Source of the DNA: JACCZX01 sp040003315
GTDB taxonomy: Bacteria > Pseudomonadota > Gammaproteobacteria > Burkholderiales > Burkholderiaceae_F
Direction of reading: 5' to 3'
DNA: 37,020 nt
Assembly (NCBI GenBank): GCA_040003315.1
Contig: JBDUCU010000016.1
Span: 1 to 37,020 of the forward strand
The notes below the pieces were generated by a model. It made no database searches and was not told the origin of the DNA. It was given only the letters and a program-made list of their open reading frames with translations. The translations under genes and the position numbers were made by a program. Numbering within the stretch: the stretch's first letter is position 1; every line of letters begins with the position of its first letter. Shown here one piece after another: positions 31,241 to 37,020 of this stretch.

Positions 31241-32317
31241 ATGACGCCGCCAAACGAGTTCAATTCGCTGCTCGAGGACGCCGAAGAGGATTTGTTCGGT
31301 GAGCCGACCGCGTCGCCTCGCTCGAGTGCAGCGATCAATCCGCCGGATTTCGACGAGGCTCTGACACGGCTCGGCCGGCTCCTGCCGCGCAGCGTTCATC
31401 TGGGAACCTCATCGTGGTTCTTTCCCGGCTGGCGCGGCATCGTCTGGCGCGATGGCGCCGATGACACCTACAGCGAGTCCCAACTGGCCCGCAACGGATT
31501 GGGCGCTTACGCGTGCCATCCGCTGCTGCGCTGCGTGGGCATCGATCGAACCTTCTATCAGCCGCTGACGGCGGCGGAATATGCGCGCTACGCCGACCAG
31601 GTGCCGGGTGACTTCCGCTTCGTCGTCAAGGCACCGGCGCTGGTTGCCGATTCAGCCATGCGCGGCAAACGCGGCGATCCAATCGAGCCCAATCCGCTGT
31701 TTCTGGACGCGTCGGCGGCGCTCGATCATTTTGTCCAGCCGGCATTGGAAGGCCTTGGCAGCCGCGCGGGTCCGCTGCTGTTTCAGCTCTCACCGCTGCC
31801 GAAAGAGATGAAGAGTGCCGACGCCGGCATCGCACTCATCGAACGCATCGGTCTGATGCTCAATGCGTTGCCCCGCCGCGTTGGCGGCAATCGTGCCATC
31901 TACGCGGTCGAGCTGCGCGATGCCGACCTGCTAACACCGCGCTTCGTCCGGATGCTGCGCGAGTGCGGCGCGCGCATGTGCATCGGATTGCATCCGCGGA
32001 TGCCGGTAGCAGCCCGTCAGAGCGCCGCGCTGCGCGCGATGGACGCGCTCGAAGACGAAGGCGATGACTGGCGCCTGAAAGGCCCGCTGGTCGTGCGCTG
32101 GAACCTGGCGGGCAGCTTGAGGTACGAAGATGCTCGCACGCGCTATGCGCCGTTCGATCGACTGGTCGATCCCGATATTCCGACGCGCGGCACGCTCGCG
32201 CATCTGATTCACGTCGCCATTAAGAGCGAGCAGCCGAGTTTTATCGTGGCAAACAACAAGGCCGAAGGCAGCGCACCTCTGACCTTGCTCGAGCTCGCCA
32301 AGGCGGTGGTCCGATGA
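31241..32317 (+). CDS. DUF72 family protein (YecE-like)
   Basis: A 358-residue protein with the DUF72 TIM-barrel pattern: VHLGTSSWFFPGWRGIVW near residues 50-70, FYQPLTAAEYARYADQVPGDFRFVVKAP, and PLLFQLSPLP. The C-terminal part reads VELRDADLLTPRFVRMLRE, then WNLAGSLRYEDARTRYAPFDRLV. The first 45 residues are an acidic extension (LLEDAEEDLFGEPTAS) that is not part of the core. The family has no firmly established activity. It is a single gene between the two-component system and the convergent redox operon, 3 nt from the DUF1579-like stop. It lacks a ribosome-binding site. Confidence 0.88.
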   Translation: MTPPNEFNSLLEDAEEDLFGEPTASPRSSAAINPPDFDEALTRLGRLLPRSVHLGTSSWFFPGWRGIVWRDGADDTYSESQLARNGLGAYACHPLLRCVGIDRTFYQPLTAAEYARYADQVPGDFRFVVKAPALVADSAMRGKRGDPIEPNPLFLDASAALDHFVQPALEGLGSRAGPLLFQLSPLPKEMKSADAGIALIERIGLMLNALPRRVGGNRAIYAVELRDADLLTPRFVRMLRECGARMCIGLHPRMPVAARQSAALRAMDALEDEGDDWRLKGPLVVRWNLAGSLRYEDARTRYAPFDRLVDPDIPTRGTLAHLIHVAIKSEQPSFIVANNKAEGSAPLTLLELAKAVVR

Positions 32318-32320
32318 CGA

Positions 32321-32911
32321 TTACTTGGGCGGTACCGGAGTGCCCAGCGGCCAGTCTGTATCGGCCACGCGTTTCAGCGTCATTTCGAAGATTCGAATGG
32401 GGTCCTGCCCGGCCACGACGCGGTCACCGACCTCGTGCAGCACGTCGTCCTTGATGCTGGCGGTATAGCGGATCGTCGCAGGCCCGGCCGGAATTTCCCA
32501 AGTGTATCCATCGGCAGTTGGCTTGAACGTGAAGTCGCCGGCTCGGCCCTGCGCGTACGAGCGCATCGTGTAGGCGCCCGCCGCGGGGTTATACGAAACG
32601 ATGCCGAATGCGTTGAACGTCACCCGCCCTTCGGGATCGTAGCCGCGCCCTTCGACGACCTTGACCGAACCATCCAGGAACGGCCCGATGCGCTCGGTTT
32701 GCGTGAACACGCGCTTGTCACCGGATGGCAACATCACCATGGCATTGCCGCGCCACACGCCGTTCATCGTCTGTAGCTTCGTCATTGCTTCTTTCTGCGC
32801 GGCCAGTAGCGCCGCCGCGTCGGGAAATTGCTGCGCCGAAACGGCGCCCACGACGATCGCCATGCACGCTACGCAGGCAGCCCGTTGAATTCTCATCGTT
32901 GGATTTTTCAT
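32321..32911 (-). CDS. Secreted DUF1579-like protein, last gene of the redox operon
   Basis: A 196-residue exported protein. The N-terminus has a signal peptide (RIQRAACVACMAIVVGAVSA) cleaved near QQFPD. The mature part is a beta-rich domain: LQTMNGVWRGNAMVM, TERIGPFLDGSVKVVEGRGY, FNAFGIVSYNPAAGAYTMRS and the charged end KDDVLHEVGDRV. This resembles the DUF1579 family (lipocalin-like fold), but I assign it only on pattern. Its ATG overlaps the stop of the ApbE gene (ATGA), so it is the distal gene of the TlpA-DUF4266-DUF3570-ApbE operon. No catalytic residue is recognisable. It may carry a small ligand in the periplasm (inference). Confidence 0.65.
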   Translation of the reverse strand: MKNPTMRIQRAACVACMAIVVGAVSAQQFPDAAALLAAQKEAMTKLQTMNGVWRGNAMVMLPSGDKRVFTQTERIGPFLDGSVKVVEGRGYDPEGRVTFNAFGIVSYNPAAGAYTMRSYAQGRAGDFTFKPTADGYTWEIPAGPATIRYTASIKDDVLHEVGDRVVAGQDPIRIFEMTLKRVADTDWPLGTPVPPK

Positions 32912-33801
32912 TTTGTGTGTTGGTATCCCCCGGCGTCGATCGCCAGATAGCGTACCCCTTGATTATTAAGAAATTGCAATGCGTCGTCGACCGGTTTGAG
33001 CATGGCCACCGTGGCGCAGGCCCCGGCAGCGATTGCCAGCGGTGCGACCACCGAAACCGAACGCCAGTGTTCAACCGGCCAACCCGTGCGCGGGTCGAGC
33101 AGATGCGAGTAGCGCCGGCCCTCATGAACGAAGTAGCGCTCGTAATCACCCGATGTCGCCATCGCGCCGTGCGATACATCGAGGTGCGCAATCGTCACCC
33201 CCGGCTCAGCGCGTGGGTCCTGCACCGCAAGTCGCCAGGCGTGGCCGTCACAGTGGGGGCCGATCATCCGCACGTCGCCGCCTAGGTTGATCAGTCCGTG
33301 CTGCGCGCCAAGGTCAGCCACGGCCGCAGCCGCGCGATCGGCCGCATATTCCTTGCCGATTCCACCGAAATCGATCTCCATCTCGGCCCGCAGACGGAGT
33401 AGCGGCGAATGCCACTCGATCTTCGACCAACCCACTTGGCTCAGCAGCTGATCAAGTGTGGTTTGCGATGGGACTGCCGCCGCCTTGAAGTCCCACGCGC
33501 GACGCAACACGCCGCTTGTGATATCGAAGGCGCCGTCGCTTTGCTGATGAAGCTCGGTCGCAAAATCGAGCAGCCCAGCAGTTTCAGGGTCGACATTGAT
33601 CGCTGCGCCTCCGGCGGCACGATTGATCGCCGTGGTGACACTGTCGTCGCGATAACGCGAGTATTTGGTTTCGATGCGGCGCACTTCGCCGATGGCTGCA
33701 TCGGCCCAGGCGCGCGCCGTCGTTTCATCGCGGGCGTAGATGCGAATCTCGCAGTGCGATGCCATCGCACTGAACTGGAACGAGAAAAGTGTGAGATGCA
33801 C
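32908..33801 (-). CDS. FAD:protein FMN transferase, ApbE family (divergent, no signal peptide)
   Basis: A 297-residue ApbE-fold protein. ApbE attaches FMN from FAD to a Thr or Ser of target flavoproteins. Visible family blocks are FSAMASHCEIRI (family AMGT region), IETKYSRYRDDS, EIDFGGIGKEYAADRA (FAD/Mg site), INLGGDVR, ATSGDYERYF and YSHLLDPRTGWPV. The usual metal-ligand motif ADA-x-x-T is AGACAT here, so the Asp is Gly while the Thr stays. I see no signal peptide or lipobox, unlike typical periplasmic ApbE. The start is probably GTG at 33801, which keeps the first strand; ATG at 33765 would cut into it. The frame upstream to 34050 lies inside DUF3570. The likely partner proteins are its operon neighbours. 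Confidence 0.82.
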   Translation of the reverse strand: MHLTLFSFQFSAMASHCEIRIYARDETTARAWADAAIGEVRRIETKYSRYRDDSVTTAINRAAGGAAINVDPETAGLLDFATELHQQSDGAFDITSGVLRRAWDFKAAAVPSQTTLDQLLSQVGWSKIEWHSPLLRLRAEMEIDFGGIGKEYAADRAAAAVADLGAQHGLINLGGDVRMIGPHCDGHAWRLAVQDPRAEPGVTIAHLDVSHGAMATSGDYERYFVHEGRRYSHLLDPRTGWPVEHWRSVSVVAPLAIAAGACATVAMLKPVDDALQFLNNQGVRYLAIDAGGYQHTK

Positions 33802-33850
33802 ACGCAGCCGGAAATGACTGCGCGATGCTAGCGCGTTGTGACCCCGCTGC

Positions 33851-35002
33851 TTAGAACTTCTTGCTGACGCCGACCTGATACAGCTGCGCCTTGAAGTCCT
33901 GTAGTCCGGGACTGCCGTCCCCGCCCACTCTCCAGTCGCCACGCTGTTCGTAGTACTCCGCCTTGGCGTCGATCGACCAGCCGCCCGTGAACGCCTTGGC
34001 GATCTTGATTCCCGGCGTGATCGCACCGAAGGCAGACAGGCGTTGATCACTGCTATAAAAGCCGTTCGGATTGCTCAGGTAACCCGGGGGAAACGGAACA
34101 CCCAGCGCCGCGTCGTAAACCGGATCGTAGTAAAAGTAGGCGGAGCTTTGAGTGGAATAGCGCAGGCTCGGCGTCAACGTGAAGCCGTACGGCAGTTCCT
34201 GCGCCCACTCGATCGTGCCGGTGTGCGCGTTGATTTCCCAGTCGTCGTGGTAATAGCGATACGACGTGCGCAGAGCCGCCTTCAGGCTATCGAAGTAATG
34301 ATTCCATCGAACCAGAGCAGCCAACTGATTGCGGTTGTCAGGCCTTTGGTCGATTCCGTAGAGAGCCTTGTAGGGATCGGTCAAATAACCCGTCTGACGC
34401 GCGTAATAAAGGTTCACCTGGCCGGTGTCGTTTCGGCTCAACACTTGAGTGATGCCGACGATGCCGTCGATCGTGGTCTTGGTCCGGGTGAACACCGGTC
34501 CGTCGTTCGGCGCGACTCGGTCGGACGAGTAGCCACCGCCGATCGTGAACGTGGTGTTCTGATCGGGCGTCGCGTGGCGCAATGTCAGACCGCCGGCAGC
34601 CGATTTGTAATCGTTCTCAGTTGAATATGCCGCTCTCGCAGAGATCGCCGTGCGACCGAAGTACTTGGTCACGGTTACGTCGGCGGCGGAGCGGCCGTCC
34701 TTGACGCTGCGGCCGGAGGCGCCCGACAAAACGGTGTGGTAGTAGGGCGAGGCGCCGCTGATGTTGTCGTACACGGCGCCGATTTCGAACACCCAGCTGT
34801 CGCTGATCGGAGCCAGCAGGTACAGCGCCGGGGAGTTGACCGTTATGCGATCTCCCGAATCCTGGTAGTCGCGGTAGTACAGATACTTGAATTGAATCAA
34901 GGTCGCGTTGGGAACCGTGACCTGCGCGTGAGCACACGGAACGATGCCGGGCAGCGCCAACGCCGCCGCAAGGATCGATCCTGTTTTCGCCGGAGTGGCC
35001 AT
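33851..35002 (-). CDS. DUF3570 family outer-membrane beta-barrel protein
   Basis: A 383-residue exported protein. The signal peptide (TGSILAAALALPGIVPCAHA) precedes a chain of alternating polar/aromatic strands with YLYYRDYQDSGDRITVN, FTIGGGYSSDRVAPNDGP and FTLTPSLRYSTQSSAYFYY. It ends VGVSKKF with a C-terminal Phe typical of outer-membrane barrels. This matches DUF3570, whose role is undefined. The start ATG overlaps the DUF4266 stop (TGATG), so both proteins are made together. The combination with a small lipoprotein suggests the barrel houses, or displays, that lipoprotein (inference). The ApbE gene follows 49 nt downstream. Confidence 0.88.
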   Translation of the reverse strand: MATPAKTGSILAAALALPGIVPCAHAQVTVPNATLIQFKYLYYRDYQDSGDRITVNSPALYLLAPISDSWVFEIGAVYDNISGASPYYHTVLSGASGRSVKDGRSAADVTVTKYFGRTAISARAAYSTENDYKSAAGGLTLRHATPDQNTTFTIGGGYSSDRVAPNDGPVFTRTKTTIDGIVGITQVLSRNDTGQVNLYYARQTGYLTDPYKALYGIDQRPDNRNQLAALVRWNHYFDSLKAALRTSYRYYHDDWEINAHTGTIEWAQELPYGFTLTPSLRYSTQSSAYFYYDPVYDAALGVPFPPGYLSNPNGFYSSDQRLSAFGAITPGIKIAKAFTGGWSIDAKAEYYEQRGDWRVGGDGSPGLQDFKAQLYQVGVSKKF

Positions 35003-35229
35003 CAGTTGCACCCGCAGCCGCCGCCGCCTACGTTCAATCCGCCGGATGCACCTTCCTTGCTGAAATACGTGTGCTCTTCGAAGCGGGTCTGCAAAGGGTC
35101 ATGGTCGAACGCCATGTCCTGTTTGGCAAGGTTGCCCTTCTGCCAAGGTTGGACGGTTCCGCATCCCATCAGGCCTGCACTGAACGCGAGCGCGCTGGCC
35201 CACGTAATTACCGACGCGAACTTTTTCAT
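35002..35229 (-). CDS. DUF4266 family lipoprotein with C-terminal GGGGCGCN
   Basis: A 75-residue lipoprotein. The signal ends in a lipobox LMGC with Cys23 as lipidation site. Residues 26-36 read VQPWQKGNLAK, typical for DUF4266. Near the C-terminus, SKEGASGG (57-64) contains EGASG, which resembles the [D/S]GA[S/T] sites flavinylated by ApbE, with Ser62 as possible acceptor. The chain ends GGGGCGCN, leaving Cys72 and Cys74 as a CxC pair at a Gly-rich tail. The mature form is only 53 residues, too small for an enzyme, and looks like a cofactor or metal carrier. No experimental function is known to me. TlpA lies 9 nt upstream and DUF3570 overlaps its stop. Confidence 0.87.
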   Translation of the reverse strand: MKKFASVITWASALAFSAGLMGCGTVQPWQKGNLAKQDMAFDHDPLQTRFEEHTYFSKEGASGGLNVGGGGCGCN

Positions 35230-35238
35230 CCCTATACC

Positions 35239-35742
35239 TTATTTGCGTGCTGCAGTAAGTGCGGCCTGAATTTCGCGTTCGAGTTCTTCGCGGTTGCTGT
35301 CCTTGAAGCCCACGTGAATGGCGCGCACTTTGCCGTCTGCGCCGATCAGAAAGGAGGTCGGCATGCCCTTCGGCTGATAGACCTCGGCGACCTTGCCGGT
35401 CGTGTCGTAGCCCACCGCGAACTTCGCCGGCGTTGCGTTCAGAAACTTGTCGGCGTCCTCGCGCTTTTGATCAACGTTGATGCCCACCACGGTAAATCCA
35501 CGCGGACCGTACTTGGCCTGCATTTCATTCATCCATGGAAACGATTGTTTGCACGGCGCGCACCACGATGCCCAGAAGTCGACGTAAACGACCTGTCCCT
35601 TCATATCGGTCAGACGCACCGGCTTGGGTGTGCCAACCAGATCAAACGGAGGGGCTCTGCCGCCGACGTCCTGTGCTGAGGCGCCGCCCACAGAGGCCGA
35701 TAGAGCCGAGAACGCAAGCGCCAAGACTAAACGAGAGACCAT
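35239..35742 (-). CDS. TlpA-like periplasmic thioredoxin, first gene of the redox operon
   Basis: A 167-residue exported thioredoxin. The signal peptide (MVSRLVLALAFSALSASVGG, cut near ASA-QD) precedes a thioredoxin fold with WCAPC (Cys61, Cys64). The cis-Pro region is PKGMPTSFLIGADGKV, and the N-terminal PPFDLVGTPKPVRLTDMKGQ is typical of TlpA/ResA. These proteins usually reduce disulfides on periplasmic substrates during cofactor assembly, such as cytochrome c or copper sites. It is the first gene of the operon with the DUF4266 lipoprotein (9 nt gap). It could keep the CxC tail of that lipoprotein reduced (inference). The start ATG has AAAGGG upstream. Confidence 0.92.
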   Translation of the reverse strand: MVSRLVLALAFSALSASVGGASAQDVGGRAPPFDLVGTPKPVRLTDMKGQVVYVDFWASWCAPCKQSFPWMNEMQAKYGPRGFTVVGINVDQKREDADKFLNATPAKFAVGYDTTGKVAEVYQPKGMPTSFLIGADGKVRAIHVGFKDSNREELEREIQAALTAARK

Positions 35743-35814
35743 TGCATTGCCCTTTCCCCGAGGTTCAGCAGATGTTAGCGGCTAAGCCTCAAGGGCCGGC
35801 ATCGCGGATTGCGG

Positions 35815-36393
35815 CTAATCCACCGTGGAATTCTTTCGTTTAGCTGAAAACGTCTTGCGGAATTTCGCGACCTTCGGCGAAACCACGAACATGCAATAGC
35901 CGGCAGCCGGGTTATGGCGGTAATACTCCTGATGATGAGTTTCGGCGCGGTAATAGTCGGGCGCCGCGAGCAATTGAGTCACCAGCGGCTTGCTCCATTG
36001 GGTCTGCGCCTCGCGCATCACCTCCGCGGCGGCCTGCCGCTGTTCGTCGGAGTGATAAAAAATCACGGATCGATATTGCGTGCCCGAATCGTTGCCCTGA
36101 CGATTCAAAGTCGTTGGATCGTGGATCACAAAGAAAATTTCAAGCAGCTCACGATACGAGATCTGCGCCGGATCGAATTCGACGCGCACGACTTCGGCAT
36201 GACCGGTGGTCCCATTGCAGACGTCGCCATAGGACGGTTTGGCGACATGGCCGCCGGCGTATCCCGATTCGACGTCGACGACGCCCTGCACTTCTTCGTA
36301 GACTGCTTCCAGACACCAGAAGCATCCGCCACCCAGCGTTGCGAACTGGTTACCGGGCCGGGGCTGTGCCGGCAGAGGATTTTCAATCGACAT
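35815..36393 (-). CDS. msrA: Peptide-methionine (S)-S-oxide reductase
   Basis: A 192-residue cytosolic enzyme repairing oxidised methionine. The active-site motif GCFWC is at residues 23-27 (catalytic Cys24). The conserved core includes GYAGGHVAKPSYGDVCNGTTGHAEVV, HDPTTLNRQGNDSGTQYRS and HHQEYYRHNP. The fold is complete and the C-terminus has an extra basic tail (FRKTFSAKRKNS). I chose ATG at 36393, 7 nt after GGAG; a GTG at 36408 would add five residues. It stands alone between the TPM genes and the redox operon, on the same strand as both. Oxidative stress is a plausible common theme. Confidence 0.96.
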   Translation of the reverse strand: MSIENPLPAQPRPGNQFATLGGGCFWCLEAVYEEVQGVVDVESGYAGGHVAKPSYGDVCNGTTGHAEVVRVEFDPAQISYRELLEIFFVIHDPTTLNRQGNDSGTQYRSVIFYHSDEQRQAAAEVMREAQTQWSKPLVTQLLAAPDYYRAETHHQEYYRHNPAAGYCMFVVSPKVAKFRKTFSAKRKNSTVD

Positions 36394-36456
36394 CGAGTTC
36401 TCCGTCACTAAGCAATCGCATTGGTCGAGGCGAGACCTCCGAACTTACGAGCGCAG

Positions 36457-36963
36457 CTAGAGCACCGTCGGCTCATCAGACAATTGATTGGGATTGCTGG
36501 CCCCGTCGGCCAAGCGGAAGTGCTCGGCAAGGACAGCGCTCACCCCTCGCACGCCAGCAATGCTTCCCGGCCCGAAGTCGCCGGCCTTGAACCGCTCGCG
36601 CATCATGTTCGATATCTCCTCCCACCGCGCCTGAGGAACATGCCGCGCGACGCCGCGGTCAGCCACGACTTCGATTCGCTGATCGGCCAGAGCAACATAG
36701 ATCAGCACGCCGTTGTTGTCTTCGGTATCCCACACGCGCAGCTTCGAAAAGACCATCTGCGCGCGGTCGCGTGCGGTCGCGTTGCGTCTGAGATAGCTCC
36801 AGGGCAGCGTCGGCTCGACCGCAAAGCGGATTTCCCCCGAATGAGTGAGCTCACCTTCGGCAATCGCCTCTTGGATCTCGCGCAGCACGGAAGGTGGAAA
36901 CGCACGGTTCACCGCCTGGGGCGTCTTGATCGCGTGCCGCACGAGCCGCTTCAGTGTGTGCAT
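36457..36963 (-). CDS. TPM-domain protein (second of a pair)
   Basis: A 168-residue protein with a TPM (DUF477-type) domain. It starts MHTLKRLVRHAIKTPQAVNRAFP. The domain core has GELTHSGEIRFAVEPTLPW, KLRVWDTEDNNGVLIYVALADQRIEVVADRGVA, and a C-terminal helix ISNMMRERFKAGDF. The DNNGVLIYV signature marks the family. No signal peptide and only weak hydrophobic stretches are seen. The ATG lies 1 nt after the stop of the preceding TPM gene, so the two are coupled. These pairs are common in proteobacteria, but their function is unresolved. A start at 37008 would run into the upstream gene's tail. Confidence 0.85.
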   Translation of the reverse strand: MHTLKRLVRHAIKTPQAVNRAFPPSVLREIQEAIAEGELTHSGEIRFAVEPTLPWSYLRRNATARDRAQMVFSKLRVWDTEDNNGVLIYVALADQRIEVVADRGVARHVPQARWEEISNMMRERFKAGDFGPGSIAGVRGVSAVLAEHFRLADGASNPNQLSDEPTVL

Positions 36964-36964
36964 A

Positions 36965-37020
36965 TCACCAGCTGCTTCCGCCGCCACCACCGGAGAAGTC
37001 GCCGCCACCGCCCGAACTCC
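36965..37020 (-). CDS. C-terminal end of an upstream TPM-domain (YgcG-type) protein, partial
   Basis: Only the last 17 codons and the stop lie in the window: SSGGGGDFSGGGGGSSW then TGA. A Gly-rich GGGGDFSGGG...W tail is the hallmark of the membrane-anchored TPM proteins that precede the second TPM gene. The rest lies beyond position 37020. Confidence 0.75.
   Translation of the reverse strand, partial: SSGGGGDFSGGGGGSSW

Noticed and set aside
33802..34050. N-terminal extension of the ApbE frame inside the DUF3570 gene.
   Set aside because: It is Arg/Ser-rich, without signal peptide features, and overlaps the barrel gene in another frame.

Overview
The window looks like chromosomal DNA of a GC-rich betaproteobacterium, most likely of the order Burkholderiales. 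The main evidence is the unbroken minus-strand run recA-recX-DUF2889-sucC-sucD-TerC, an order I associate with Burkholderiales. EttA, RhlE, PldA, YpfJ and PdxH fit the same assignment. I see no insertion sequence, phage, integrase, CRISPR array or rRNA, and codon use looks even. This is mostly core and light accessory chromosome.

Layout. Positions 1-5859 (minus strand) hold a compact DNA-repair and TCA-cycle cluster: recA, recX, a DUF2889 protein, sucC, sucD, a TerC-family membrane protein and a PP2C phosphatase. Several of these genes overlap at stop/start. recA has two tandem LexA boxes upstream. Next come tRNA-Lys(UUU) and a CspA-type cold-shock gene with a clear terminator. From 6678 to 13296 are phospholipase A, a prolyl-4-hydroxylase-like oxygenase, succinate-semialdehyde dehydrogenase, a PPK2 polyphosphate kinase and an EF-G-like GTPase. 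From 13302 to 18846 are an MFS/MarR pair with a palindromic operator, a secreted subtilase and EttA. From 19065 to 24689 are an RhlE-type helicase, a small acetyltransferase, an atypical SDR, a proline/tyrosine-rich exported protein, a YpfJ metallopeptidase and a Rieske oxygenase. From 24988 to 28400 an overlapping operon carries two exporters, ChaC and PdxH. From 28549 to 32317 are a NarL-type response regulator, its 7TM histidine kinase and a DUF72 protein.

The most interesting block is 32321-35742 on the minus strand. It is a tight five-gene operon: a TlpA-like thioredoxin, a 75-residue DUF4266 lipoprotein ending in GGGGCGCN, a DUF3570 outer-membrane barrel, an ApbE-family flavin transferase and a DUF1579-like secreted protein. 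The lipoprotein carries EGASG, which resembles ApbE flavin-acceptor sites, next to a CxC tail. I infer an envelope redox system in which the lipoprotein may be flavinylated or metal-binding and works with the barrel. msrA and a TPM-domain pair close the window.

Two expression features recur. Three genes without a Shine-Dalgarno site (marR, the SDR gene, the DUF72 gene) have a -10-like hexamer exactly 6 nt before the ATG, which suggests leaderless mRNAs. Many neighbours are joined by ATGA or GTGA overlaps, including a five-codon mini-ORF that bridges chaC and pdxH.
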